A DNA stretch of 42,317 nt, from the NCBI GenBank assembly GCA_017481575.1, contig JAFUPA010000020.1:1-42317 (forward strand), written 5' to 3'. The first letter of the stretch is position 1. Each line of letters opens with the position of its first letter. Source of the stretch: Clostridia bacterium (GTDB taxonomy: Bacteria > Bacillota > Clostridia > Oscillospirales > Acutalibacteraceae). A program made the translations under genes and the position numbers. The notes below the pieces were generated by a model. The model searched no databases, was not told where the DNA came from, and worked only from the letters and a program-made list of their open reading frames with translations. Below are positions 15,496 through 24,112 of the stretch, in pieces.

Positions 15496-17400
15496 TTAAA
15501 ATGTCAGAAAATCATACCAGAAGAACATTATGTTATAAAGCATTGAGAACACTTCTTTAAGTCCGAGTGTTTTGAGAATAACATTAAGGTTGTGGTCGAG
15601 GAGACTGTCAAACGGTGTTGTAGGCTCAATGCTTACAAAGCCCTCTTCCTCCTCCACAGCGTCGCCATTGACGATTTTAAATGTTTGTGTTCTGTAACCG
15701 AGCGGTGTTACTGTGTCCATTGCATAATAGACAGTCACATTCACAGCCTTGTTGGAAACCTCGGGGATTTCGCCCGTGAACGGAATTTCGATTTTCTCAC
15801 CCGGTGCAAGTGACACAAAGGGATTTACCTTGAAGTCGAGGTCAAGTCCGTCACACTCAACCGCTGCAATGTTAACCGTGCTGTTTGCACAGGTGTTCTG
15901 CACAACAATGCTGTTTGCGCCTCCCGAAATTATGCCCTCGTCACAGCCTGAAAATGAGGTGTGTACGGTGTGCGAAGCATTTGTTGAATAATGGAACTGC
16001 GGGAATTCGGGGTCAGAGTAAACGTCAGTAATTCTGTCTGTCAGAAGAAGAGTGAACATAAGCACTCTTGTGTAGTTGTCCTTGTATGTCATACCGTGGA
16101 AAAGTCCGTCAACAAACCAGGTGTTGTCGGGCAGGTATGCGGTTGAAGCATCAATATCCATTGCAGGTGAAACCTTGTCCTTGCCGCCGCAAGCATTAAC
16201 CTGAACATATCCGTCAGCAAAGCGTGTGCCGTACGGCGCACAGGTTGCGCCCGTTGAAGCGGCAGTTGTGATAATAGCATCAGAGTTTGCCGGCATACCC
16301 GTAACAACTCTGTTGCCTGTGCCTGCAAGAATGGAGATATTCATTCCGTTTTCGATGCACTCGGCGAATTTTTCGGGCATAGATGCAAGGATTTCATAAT
16401 GGAAGCGGTCGCTGATTTCGATGAGTCTTTCACTCTCTTCCTCGTCAAGAAGAGTCGCCTTTGCTTCCTCGTATTTGTCAATAGGAATAAAGTCCCAGAG
16501 ACTGCCCCAATAACCGATTGTCGGGAAAATCTTGGGGAAAAGTGCATTGAGAAGAGTGTCTACAAAACCGAGCTGCTGTGCTTTTACAAGCCAGTTATAG
16601 TTTTCTTCGGTCATTGTTCCGTTTTCAACAAAACGAACAAGACATTCCTCGTCAAACTCAACACAAGCCATCATTGCATCATAAGCAATTCCTGCACCAC
16701 CGATTGCAGGGATTGTGAGAACTGCGTTGTCAACATCACCCTTGTGACCGTAAAGTGCAAGATAAGTTGCCGTAACCTGACCGCCGTGGCTGACAGCAAA
16801 AAGGTTGACCTTATCCTTACCGCTGTGCTCCTTAACCGACTGAACAAAATCATTGAGCTGACCTGCGCAGAATTCTGCACCCATTCTGAAATCACAGCTA
16901 AAGTTGTAGATGTTTTCGTGACCTATATACTCGGCAATCTCTTCAGAGATTTCAACCTCCTGCCGGTAGATGTTGCTGTCGTAGCGTTCCATAAGAACTG
17001 CGTTGTTCTTGTCCTCTGCCTTGGTGTAGTCCAGGTGAAGCTCGTAAGCGCTTGTGCCGTCGGGATTGCAACGGAGCTTTTCAAAAAGCACCTGCATTTC
17101 TTCAGCAACAACGTCTGTGATATAATCTGCATTGTCAAAAGCAAATGTGCCAAGACCAATGCCAAGCTCTGCAATTCGGGACATTACACGTTCAAGAACG
17201 TGGTCAAAATCAAGTCCCCACACAGCTTCGCCCGTTTCGAGGCTGTCACCGTAGTAAAGGTTTGTCGAGCTGTAGCCGGGAACAATAATTACCGGATATT
17301 CGGTAATGTCACCCTTCACCTCGCCCGCCGCTGTAGCAAAAGAACTGCACGACAAAACGAGCATTATAACAGAAAGGATAACACATAAAAGCTTTTTCAT
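15496..17400 (-). CDS. Secreted LCAT/lipase-like alpha/beta hydrolase
   Basis: A 634-residue exported hydrolase. A signal peptide (residues 1 to about 25) is followed by YPVIIVPGYSSTNLYY, the oxyanion-loop block typical of lecithin-cholesterol acyltransferase-like enzymes, and by the nucleophile elbow AVSHGGQ with Ser204 (the first Gly of GxSxG is Ala). A large middle region leads to AFVEASHTVHTSF-type C-terminal sequence with a His candidate and then a beta-sandwich-like domain of about 110 residues. The last 45 residues form a hydrophobic tail ending MFFWYDFLTF, without a sorting signal. It probably cleaves acyl esters or lipids outside the cell. The start is behind GAGGAG, with a promoter at 17430-17458. 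Confidence 0.75.
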   Translation of the reverse strand: MKKLLCVILSVIMLVLSCSSFATAAGEVKGDITEYPVIIVPGYSSTNLYYGDSLETGEAVWGLDFDHVLERVMSRIAELGIGLGTFAFDNADYITDVVAEEMQVLFEKLRCNPDGTSAYELHLDYTKAEDKNNAVLMERYDSNIYRQEVEISEEIAEYIGHENIYNFSCDFRMGAEFCAGQLNDFVQSVKEHSGKDKVNLFAVSHGGQVTATYLALYGHKGDVDNAVLTIPAIGGAGIAYDAMMACVEFDEECLVRFVENGTMTEENYNWLVKAQQLGFVDTLLNALFPKIFPTIGYWGSLWDFIPIDKYEEAKATLLDEEESERLIEISDRFHYEILASMPEKFAECIENGMNISILAGTGNRVVTGMPANSDAIITTAASTGATCAPYGTRFADGYVQVNACGGKDKVSPAMDIDASTAYLPDNTWFVDGLFHGMTYKDNYTRVLMFTLLLTDRITDVYSDPEFPQFHYSTNASHTVHTSFSGCDEGIISGGANSIVVQNTCANSTVNIAAVECDGLDLDFKVNPFVSLAPGEKIEIPFTGEIPEVSNKAVNVTVYYAMDTVTPLGYRTQTFKIVNGDAVEEEEGFVSIEPTTPFDSLLDHNLNVILKTLGLKEVFSMLYNIMFFWYDFLTF

Positions 17401-17429
17401 TTCATCAGCTCCTCAAGAAATATAGGAGT

Positions 17430-17458
17430 ATTTTATCACCATTTCAAAGATATGTAAA
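17430..17458 (-). promoter_or_regulatory. Promoter of the LCAT-like hydrolase gene
   Basis: On the minus strand TTTACA (17453-17458) and TAAAAT (17430-17435), extended as TGaTAAAAT, are 17 bp apart and 30 bp from the start codon. Confidence 0.7.
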
Positions 17459-17476
17459 TTGTCAAAAATACATAAA

Positions 17477-17512
17477 AAAGAACTATCCCATTTGACGGGA
17501 TAGTTCTTTGTC
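17477..17512 (-). terminator. Terminator of the propeller lipoprotein gene
   Basis: AAAGAACTATCCC (17477-17489) pairs perfectly with GGGATAGTTCTTT (17497-17509) around a 7-nt loop; T residues follow on the minus strand. It sits three nt from the lipoprotein stop. Confidence 0.85.
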
Positions 17513-17514
17513 TA

Positions 17515-19317
17515 TTATTCTTTTTCGGCTGTGAACTTTGTTACATAAGCCTGGTTCATCTTGTCAGCCTTTGAGTTTTTGAAGTTACTGTCGTCAGACT
17601 TCGTCCAGCCTGAAACAACAACCGAGCCGTCGTTGAGAACACATACGCCTGTTGCGCTGTCTGTTTCCTCACCGTCAAGGAGCATTTTAACGGTTGTGTG
17701 ACCCTTTTCGTTAAGGTACATTACAAAGCCGTCCTCTTTGCCGCCTGCCTGTTCACCCTTGAAATCAAGGTCAGCAGATGTTGTCTGACCGACAACTACA
17801 AAGCCGCCGTCAATCTCTGTGATTGCGTTGATGTAATCAACACCCGAGCCGCCGACAATTCTTGCCCAGCAGACATCGCCCTTTGCGTTGTAACGGATTA
17901 CATATCCGTCCGACTTGCCGTATGTTCTGCTGTAAATTCCGTCTGCCTTCTTGCTGACTGTGTAAGAACCGCCGACAATACAGCCGCCGTCCGAGGTTGC
18001 ATAAACTGTGTTATATTCGCTGTTGCCCGTACCCTCAAGGTAGTGTGACCACTGGAGCTTGCCGTTCTTGTCGAGCTTAACAAGCACGGTGTTCTTTGTG
18101 AGTGATGAGAAGTAAGTAATGCCTGCAAAATCGCCGTCTGTTGAAACTGTTACGCAGGTTGCATAGATGTCACCGTCATCGTTAACGGAAATTGCTGTGA
18201 AGTTATTTGACATTGAGCCTGCGAGAGTCTGACGCCATTTGATGTTACAGTTTTTATCAAACTTGAAGATGAAAGCCTTGATTGAGTCATCCTCACTCTT
18301 GAAGAAGCCTGCGCTTGAAACAGCCTTACCGCCGACAACAAATCCGCCGTCGGGAGTAGCATCAACACTACTCAAAAATTCACCGTTCTGTGTTTCGTCT
18401 CCCGGGAAAGAATACATCCAGATAAGCTTGCCGTTCTTGTCAAGACGAACGATTAAAGCAGAAACACCCTGTGACTGAAGCGGAGCATCAATGTCCGTTG
18501 CCATTGTGTGACCGACTGCTACAATTGACTTGTCCTTAAGCTCTGCAACGTCTGTGAGAGAAACCTCGGAGTCACCGCCGAGAATATACTTCCAGCTCTG
18601 TGTTCCGTCTGCCGCATACTTAACAACTGCGGTGTGACCTGCCCAATCCTTGCTGGAGCCGCTGTAGTCACCGTCGTAGGACTGTGAATAACCGACAGTT
18701 ACAAATCCGCCATCGGCACACTCATCAACTTTGTAGAAAAGGTCCATACCGCTGCCGCCGAAATACTGAATAAAGTCACGCTTAACATCCGTGATTTTAT
18801 AATCAGCACCTGCTTCAACACCTACGGTTGTAGTTGTTGTGGTTGTCTGCTTGTTAATGTTAGGCTTTTCATTTGTTGTGTAGTCGGGCTTTTCGGTAGT
18901 CGGTGTAAGGTTGAGCTTACCGTTTGAATCGTAACTGCCCGTGTAATAAATAAGATTGCCGAAAGAGTCGAGCTGGTTTTTGGTGTAAAGAACATCACCC
19001 TTTGAGGTAACCTTACCTGTTGTGTAAATAAGGTTGCCTGCGCTGTCCTTCTGACCTGTGGAGTAAACCTTGTGACCCTTCTTATCCAAAATACCCTCTT
19101 TGTCTGTAACGTTGCCGTCAGGGTCGGTTGCACCTGTGATAGCGGTAACGTCCTCGGCTTTAACAAGGTCTTCGTCCGTTACAATGCCGAGTGTATCGGG
19201 AGCTTTTTCAAGCTCGTCGTCATTCTTAGTGCCCGGTGTTTTTGAGTTGCCGCAAGCCGAAAAGCTAATGACAACAAGCACAAGAGCAAGAACAAATGCA
19301 AAAATCTTCTTGTTCAT
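17515..19317 (-). CDS. Lipoprotein with YD-like stalk repeats and a seven-repeat propeller-like domain
   Basis: A 600-residue lipoprotein; the lipobox is FSAC near residue 22. A Thr-rich region (about residues 60-165) contains four repeats of the form (D/S)xGNLIYxTGxxxSxG, then TTTTTT-like linker. From about residue 170 to 590 there are seven copies of a roughly 55-residue unit, each with GGSG- or GD-type turns and DGGFVVVGxT-type strands, for example CADGGFVTVGYS, TPDGGFVVGGKA, SDGGCIVGGSY, DGGFVVVGQT and NDGSVVVSGWT. Seven units suit one closed seven-bladed beta-propeller. It should sit on the outer face of the membrane as a binding or scaffold protein; ligand unknown. ATG at 19317 follows GGAGGTA. 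Confidence 0.8.
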   Translation of the reverse strand: MNKKIFAFVLALVLVVISFSACGNSKTPGTKNDDELEKAPDTLGIVTDEDLVKAEDVTAITGATDPDGNVTDKEGILDKKGHKVYSTGQKDSAGNLIYTTGKVTSKGDVLYTKNQLDSFGNLIYYTGSYDSNGKLNLTPTTEKPDYTTNEKPNINKQTTTTTTTVGVEAGADYKITDVKRDFIQYFGGSGMDLFYKVDECADGGFVTVGYSQSYDGDYSGSSKDWAGHTAVVKYAADGTQSWKYILGGDSEVSLTDVAELKDKSIVAVGHTMATDIDAPLQSQGVSALIVRLDKNGKLIWMYSFPGDETQNGEFLSSVDATPDGGFVVGGKAVSSAGFFKSEDDSIKAFIFKFDKNCNIKWRQTLAGSMSNNFTAISVNDDGDIYATCVTVSTDGDFAGITYFSSLTKNTVLVKLDKNGKLQWSHYLEGTGNSEYNTVYATSDGGCIVGGSYTVSKKADGIYSRTYGKSDGYVIRYNAKGDVCWARIVGGSGVDYINAITEIDGGFVVVGQTTSADLDFKGEQAGGKEDGFVMYLNEKGHTTVKMLLDGEETDSATGVCVLNDGSVVVSGWTKSDDSNFKNSKADKMNQAYVTKFTAEKE

Positions 19318-19348
19318 CTTAATACCTCCAATAGGTTTATACAATTAT

Positions 19349-19377
19349 ATAATAACATACTGCAAGCAGTTTTTCAA
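19349..19377 (-). promoter_or_regulatory. Promoter of the propeller lipoprotein gene
   Basis: On the minus strand TTGAAA (19372-19377) and TATTAT (19349-19354) are 17 bp apart, about 30 bp before the start. Confidence 0.6.
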
Positions 19378-19412
19378 TGTTTTAATAAAAGTTAATAATT
19401 ACATAGTATTTT

Positions 19413-19449
19413 GCCAACAAATAAAACCGCCTGCACGAAGCAAGCGGTT
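19413..19449 (-). terminator. Terminator of the ftsEX-M23 operon
   Basis: On the minus strand AACCGC-T-TGC and GCA-G-GCGGTT pair around TTCGT and are followed by TTATTT. It follows the M23 peptidase stop by seven nt. Confidence 0.75.
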
Positions 19450-19455
19450 AAATTA

Positions 19456-20760
19456 TTATTTTGAAACATAATGTGACGGGTTCTGCTTTTCACCGTTGTA
19501 ACGGATTTCAAAGTGGACGTGAGGTCCTGTTGAATAACCCGTAGAGCCGATGTAAGCAACAACCTGACCCTGGCTTACCTTGTCGCCAACCGAAACTGCA
19601 AGCGAACTGCAGTGACCGTAAAGTGACGAGTATCCGCCGCCGTGGTCAATCATAATATAATTGCCGTAGCCCGAGTTGCTGTGAACAGCACGGATAACCG
19701 TTCCCGACTTGGTTGCAACAAGCTTTTTGCCGTGAGCATTCGCCATTGTTATATCAATTCCGCTGTGGAACTTGTAAACACCCGAAATCGGGTCGTTTCT
19801 GTAGCCGTAGGGTGAGCTGATATAAGAGTTCGAATACGGCACAGGCCAAGCCCAGCCCTTTTTGCTGATGTTAGAGGAGGCAGAGCCTGCGTTTGACGAG
19901 CCGGATGAATTGTTGTTCGCCGCTGCCTGCTGCTTAAGGAAATCCTCAATTTCAGCTTCGATTGAATCCATTTCGGAATTGTATTTATCAAGGCTTATTT
20001 CAAGCTGCTTTGTCTGATAGTTAAGAGAAGCGAGCTTCTTGTTAACCTCGGTTGACTTTGCAATGATTGTTGCCTGTGTTGCGTTAAGGTCATCCTCCGC
20101 TGACTGAAGGTCAGCCTTTTTAACCTCGAGTGCCGCCTTTTCTGCCTGAACGGAAGCCTTCTTCTCTTCAAGCTTCTTCTGCATTTCTTCAATCTCTGCA
20201 ATTTCCTTGTTCAGCTTGTCAACAAGTGCCTGGTCGTTCTGCGTAATTCTGCGGAACATTTCAAGACGGTTAAGAAAGCTTGAAAGTGATGACGATGCGG
20301 TAAACATCTCAAGAACGGAGGTCTCGCCCGCCATATAATTTGCTCGGATACGCTCGCAGAAAATGTCGATTGTCTCTTCGATTTCCTTGTCTTTTTCTGC
20401 AATCTGTCTGTCAAGGTCTTTGATTTCTGCGTCAAGCTCGGCTATTTTCTTTTCAATGTCCTTGATGTCGCTGTTTATGATAGACTGCTGACCACGGACA
20501 TTGTCAAGCTGGTCGTTAAGCCTTGCAATCTGATTGTTGAGCTCGGCTATAATTTCCTCTTGCTGTGCCTGCTGTTTTTCAAGCTCCTTGATTTTCTGTT
20601 CGCTTTCTTCTACCTTGTCTTTAATCTGCGCCTGCTCGTTTTTGAGAGACGAGAGAGATTTTGCGTGCGTTTCGGGTGCAAATGCCGCAAAGGACACAAA
20701 CACCAGCGTAAAGCAAAGGAAGAAAGATAATACTTTTGTTGCAAGATTATTCTGCTTCAT
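19456..20760 (-). CDS. M23 peptidoglycan hydrolase with coiled coil (FtsEX partner)
   Basis: A 434-residue secreted cell-wall hydrolase. A signal peptide (to about residue 33, ending HAKS) is followed by a long coiled coil (about residues 35-270), a Ser/Asn/Gly-rich hinge and a LytM/M23 endopeptidase domain. Zinc ligands are visible in HSGIDI (H and D) and HVHFEI (HxH). This is the layout of EnvC, PcsB and related proteins whose hydrolase activity is switched on by FtsEX. It overlaps ftsX by 14 nt, so it is co-translated with its likely activator. Start choice: ATG at 20760 is nine nt after GGAGGAG; an earlier in-frame GTG lies inside that site. Confidence 0.92.
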   Translation of the reverse strand: MKQNNLATKVLSFFLCFTLVFVSFAAFAPETHAKSLSSLKNEQAQIKDKVEESEQKIKELEKQQAQQEEIIAELNNQIARLNDQLDNVRGQQSIINSDIKDIEKKIAELDAEIKDLDRQIAEKDKEIEETIDIFCERIRANYMAGETSVLEMFTASSSLSSFLNRLEMFRRITQNDQALVDKLNKEIAEIEEMQKKLEEKKASVQAEKAALEVKKADLQSAEDDLNATQATIIAKSTEVNKKLASLNYQTKQLEISLDKYNSEMDSIEAEIEDFLKQQAAANNNSSGSSNAGSASSNISKKGWAWPVPYSNSYISSPYGYRNDPISGVYKFHSGIDITMANAHGKKLVATKSGTVIRAVHSNSGYGNYIMIDHGGGYSSLYGHCSSLAVSVGDKVSQGQVVAYIGSTGYSTGPHVHFEIRYNGEKQNPSHYVSK

Positions 20761-21673
20761 CGTAAACAACTCCTCCACGCTCCTTAAGATATTTCTGAAT
20801 GGAAATAAGGCTTCCTATTCCGCCGGAAAGTATGCCTATTACCACAAACGCCGCAAGAATGTAAAGTGCATAGCCTGTAAAGCTTACAACATCAAAGTTT
20901 TTGCTTATCATGCCGAAGAGTGATGAAACCGTCGGCTCAAGCAAAGCATAAATACCCCAGACCACTCCGAGCGAAACAACCGCCGAAATCACGCCGAGAA
21001 GCATACCCTCAACAACAAACGGCCAGCGGATGAACCAGTTGGTTGCACCAACGGACTTCATAATGTTGATTTCAAGTCTTCTACTGAACATTGTAATGCG
21101 GATTGTGTTCGAAATGATGAACAACGAAATTACGAGAAGAACTGCGATAATTCCGATGCTTACATAAGAAATTGACGAACGAATCTGAACAAGAACATTG
21201 GCAATTTCTTTATTGTCTCGCACAAGGTCAACGTTCTCTATTCTTTCGAGTGCCTCGACTGTGCTTTCAAACTTTGTCATATCCGAAATTGAAACCTCAA
21301 AAAGGTCGGGTAACGGATTTTCAACCCCCTCAAAATAGGTTGCATCTGTTTCAAGGTCTGCAACAGCCTCGTTAAAAGCTGTTTCCTTGCTTGTGTATTT
21401 GCAACGCAGGACGTTAGGTGTTTCCAAAATTTCCTGCTCTACCCTCTTGACCTCGCTGTCAGTTGTGTCCATATCGAGGTAAACCATAACAACGTTTTCT
21501 GCCTCGATTTCTTTCATAATGCCTTCAACATTGACAAGCACCATAAACGCAGAGCCCATCATAACAAGACACGCCATAAGAACGGCAATGGACGCAATAG
21601 ACATCAGTCGGTTCATCCACACATTGCGGAAACCCTCTTTTGTAAGGTAGCTTAAGCTTCCTCCCTTTTTCAT
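20747..21673 (-). CDS. ftsX: Cell division protein FtsX
   Basis: A 308-residue permease-like protein with the FtsX layout: an N-terminal cytoplasmic segment, TM1 at about residues 20-45, a large extracellular loop (about 45-170) that should contact the coiled-coil hydrolase, then three TM segments grouped in the C-terminal half. It transmits ATP hydrolysis by FtsE across the membrane to control septal peptidoglycan hydrolysis. It overlaps ftsE by ATGA and the M23 gene by 14 nt, which supports a fixed-stoichiometry complex. Confidence 0.95.
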   Translation of the reverse strand: MKKGGSLSYLTKEGFRNVWMNRLMSIASIAVLMACLVMMGSAFMVLVNVEGIMKEIEAENVVMVYLDMDTTDSEVKRVEQEILETPNVLRCKYTSKETAFNEAVADLETDATYFEGVENPLPDLFEVSISDMTKFESTVEALERIENVDLVRDNKEIANVLVQIRSSISYVSIGIIAVLLVISLFIISNTIRITMFSRRLEINIMKSVGATNWFIRWPFVVEGMLLGVISAVVSLGVVWGIYALLEPTVSSLFGMISKNFDVVSFTGYALYILAAFVVIGILSGGIGSLISIQKYLKERGGVVYDEAE

Positions 21674-22596
21674 TCTGCGTCACCGCCTTTCTCTTCGTCG
21701 GCAGTCACAGAAGCCGCAGGGGTTTCTTCATCTTCAAGATAAACTCGGTAGGTATCGGTGTCACCGATAAGAGCGTTCAGGAAGCCTTCGTCGGGATTTT
21801 CCTTCTGCGGTTCTTTTTCGGGCTCTTCAACCTTGTTTTTCTTGCCGAATTTCTTTGTAAATTTATTTTTGATTTTGCCCTTTGCTTCGTGATTAAGGTG
21901 TGATGAAGAGTGAATCGGAATTTCTCCGTCCTCCACCATACCGTCCGAAACAACCTCGCCGCTGTCAAGCACGATAACACGGTTATCAAACTTTTTAACA
22001 AGGTCATGGGCGTGAGTTACCATAATAACGGTTGTGCCTGTTTCGTTAAGACGCTTTAAAAGCTCCACAATTTCAAGCGACATCTGCGGGTCAACGTTAC
22101 CTGTCGGCTCGTCGGCAATGATGATGTCAGCATTGTTTACAAGTGCTCGTGCAAGAGCAACTCGCTGCTGTTCACCGCCCGAAAGCTCGCTCGGATAGCA
22201 TTTTGCCTTTTGCGGAAGACCGACGATGTTGATAACATAAGGTACCCTTTTGCGGATATCCTTTTCCTTGGCACCGACAACACGCATTGCAAACGCAACG
22301 TTGTCGTAAACCGTCATGTTGGGGATAAGGCGAAAGTCCTGAAAAACGATACCCATATTTCGTCTGAAATATGGGATTTTACGTTTTTTCATTTCGCCGA
22401 GATTGTAGTCCTTGATTTTGATTGTGCCCGAGGAAGGTACTTCTTCACGCATCATAAGCTTGAGGAAGGTACTCTTACCTGCGCCGGATGCACCGACAAC
22501 AAAAACAAACTCGCCTTTATCAATATGTATATTGACATTGCTGAGAGCCTTCGTGCCGTTGTCGTACACCTTTGACACGTTTTTAAAGTCAATCAT
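21670..22596 (-). CDS. ftsE: Cell division ATP-binding protein FtsE with C-terminal extension
   Basis: A 308-residue ABC ATPase. Walker A is GASGAGKST (35-43), the signature LSGGEQQR (138-145) and Walker B IIIADEP (158-164), followed by VTHAHD. The core FtsE ends near residue 225, the usual length. About 80 further residues follow: first a Lys-rich segment (GKIKNKFTKKFGKKNK), then a Glu/Asp/Pro-rich acidic tail. No family fits this tail; it might bind membrane lipids, FtsZ or another divisome protein. It lies 18 nt downstream of a PucR-like regulator gene and overlaps ftsX. Confidence 0.95.
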   Translation of the reverse strand: MIDFKNVSKVYDNGTKALSNVNIHIDKGEFVFVVGASGAGKSTFLKLMMREEVPSSGTIKIKDYNLGEMKKRKIPYFRRNMGIVFQDFRLIPNMTVYDNVAFAMRVVGAKEKDIRKRVPYVINIVGLPQKAKCYPSELSGGEQQRVALARALVNNADIIIADEPTGNVDPQMSLEIVELLKRLNETGTTVIMVTHAHDLVKKFDNRVIVLDSGEVVSDGMVEDGEIPIHSSSHLNHEAKGKIKNKFTKKFGKKNKVEEPEKEPQKENPDEGFLNALIGDTDTYRVYLEDEETPAASVTADEEKGGDAE

Positions 22597-22614
22597 ACTT
22601 ATTGCCTCTGAAAA

Positions 22615-23700
22615 TTAATATTTGATTGGATTGGCGTCAAGATATTTCTTAACCATAAGTGCTACTTTGAACACGATTGCATCGTCAAACTCACGAAGGT
22701 CAAGACCTGTGAGCTTCTTGATTTTCTCAAGACGGTAGACGAGGGTGTTACGGTGAACAAAGAGCTTTCTTGAAGTTTCGCTGACATTGAGGTTGTTCTC
22801 GAAGAACTTCTGGATTGTGAAGAGAGTTTCCTGATCGAGGCTCTCGATTGAGCCACGCTTGAACACCTCGTGAAGGAACATTTCGCAAAGAGTTGTCGGA
22901 AGCTGATAGATAAGACGTGCGATACCGAGACTGTCGTATCTTACAATAGCCTTCTCTGTATCAAACACCTTGCCGACCTCGAGAGAAACCTGAGCCTCTT
23001 TAAAGGAACGTGCAAGCTCCTTGATGCCGACAACAGCAGTACCGATACCGACCTGAGCGTGAACATAAAGCTCTGTTGAAAGTGAGTCAACAATTGAGCG
23101 TGAAAGCTTTTCAAGGTCTTTTGACTCGATGTTGCTCTTAACTTCCTTAATGAGAGCGATGTCTGTTTCGCTTACATTTACGATAAAGTCCTTTGACTTG
23201 TCGGGGAAAAGATTCTGGATAACATCGTATGCAGAAGCATCTGACTGCTCGGGAATTCTGATAAGAAGAACTACTCTTGAAGCGTCGTTGTTAAAGCGAA
23301 GCTCACGAGCCTTCAGGTAGATATCACCGGGAAGGATGTTATCAAGAATAACGTTCTTTATAAAATTGTTTCTGTCATACTTTTCGTCAAAATACTGCTT
23401 GAGGTTGCTCAAAGCAACTGCGCTGATATTGACGTACTTTTCAGCAAGCTCGTCGTCACCGTCAACAAAAACAGCATATTCGGGATGAACCTGGTTGCCA
23501 AAAGTTTTGTATGTACAACCGTTTACAACACAAACATCGGAATCCATAAAGGTTGTAGCCGCCGCAATGGAATTAACCTCACCGATTCTGCCGAGCTCAC
23601 TGCACGAGATGATTGTGCCGGACTCATCTATAATACCGATTGTTCTGTCGATGGCGCTCTTCATCTGGTGGATAACGCCCTGGAAAAGTCTGTTTGACAT
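22615..23700 (-). CDS. PucR/CdaR-like transcriptional regulator
   Basis: A 361-residue regulator. The N-terminal region (SNRLFQGVIHQMKSAIDRTIG) resembles the sugar-diacid recognition domain of CdaR; the middle contains a GGDEF-like degenerate segment typical of these regulators; the C terminus has the PucR-type helix-turn-helix (LNVSETSRKLFVHRNTLVYRL). Family members respond to small organic acids or purine metabolites. It sits 18 nt upstream of ftsE on the same strand and may be co-transcribed with the ftsEX operon, an unusual setting. Start choice: ATG at 23700 is behind GAGGAG; an earlier in-frame GTG overlaps that site. Confidence 0.85.
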   Translation of the reverse strand: MSNRLFQGVIHQMKSAIDRTIGIIDESGTIISCSELGRIGEVNSIAAATTFMDSDVCVVNGCTYKTFGNQVHPEYAVFVDGDDELAEKYVNISAVALSNLKQYFDEKYDRNNFIKNVILDNILPGDIYLKARELRFNNDASRVVLLIRIPEQSDASAYDVIQNLFPDKSKDFIVNVSETDIALIKEVKSNIESKDLEKLSRSIVDSLSTELYVHAQVGIGTAVVGIKELARSFKEAQVSLEVGKVFDTEKAIVRYDSLGIARLIYQLPTTLCEMFLHEVFKRGSIESLDQETLFTIQKFFENNLNVSETSRKLFVHRNTLVYRLEKIKKLTGLDLREFDDAIVFKVALMVKKYLDANPIKY

Positions 23701-23722
23701 ATAAAAACTCCTCACTTATGAA
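23694..23722 (+). promoter_or_regulatory. Possible plus-strand promoter reading into the 23.7-24.1 kb gap
   Basis: TTGACA (23694-23699) and TATGAA (23717-23722) are 17 bp apart. The -35 overlaps the divergent regulator's start codon. If used, transcription starts near 23729 and enters the structured intergenic region. Confidence 0.4.
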
Positions 23723-23728
23723 TAATTA

Positions 23729-24100
23729 ACATCAATGTTTACCGTTGCTTGTCCAAAATGACGAAGCAAACGGTGATTTATACAAAATGCCAATCTAAAC
23801 ATAGACATTTTACACAATTTACGGCTGTTTTGCAAGTCTTTTGAGCTGTTTTTTGAAAAATTTTTTCAAAAAACGCTTTTTTAGCCGTGGATTTTATAAA
23901 AAAGTTACAAATATTACCTTGTTTTTCCGTTCAATTTCTTTTGTGTAAAATCACCATTTATTGTGAGTTTTTCGGTTGAAAACTCTTTTTGAACACAATA
24001 TTTTGATTTCTTATGGACAAAACTCACAAAAACCGTCAGAAACAGAAAAATAAAGACCCGGCAGAAAAATTTTTACAAAAAAATCTGCCAAGTCCGTTAT
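23729..24100. other. Structured AT-rich intergenic region, candidate non-coding RNA
   Basis: No credible protein gene is visible in this 400-nt gap. It contains a hairpin at 23741-23774 (ACCGTTGCTT with AAGCAAACGGT), a long-range 16-bp stem joining 23772-23787 to 23939-23955 (one bulge, one G-U), an alternative perfect 11-bp pairing of 23807-23817 to 23941-23951, a nested stem ACGGCT/AGCCGT (23821-23826, 23883-23888) around a perfect 13+13 palindrome (23848-23874), and a terminator-like hairpin with T tract at 23965-23990. A further stem joins 23961-23971 to 24019-24029. The order promoter, closing stem, terminator suits a plus-strand small RNA of about 260 nt; a structured leader of the minus-strand regulator is the alternative. 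GGCAGA and TCTGCC at 24059-24090 may be the terminator of the DUF896 gene. Confidence 0.5.
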
Positions 24101-24112
24101 TTCTTCTTTAAA

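Noticed and set aside
16399-17388. A 329-codon open frame on the plus strand
   Set aside because: It lies wholly antisense to the LCAT-like hydrolase, is Cys/Val/Asn-rich in a way typical of a shadow frame, and has no ribosome binding site or recognisable motif.
23808-24019. DnaA-box-like sequences (TTTTACACA on both strands, TTATGGACA) in an AT-rich region, suggesting an origin
   Set aside because: Matches are to a relaxed consensus in very AT-rich DNA, and no dnaA, dnaN, rpmH or parAB genes are nearby.
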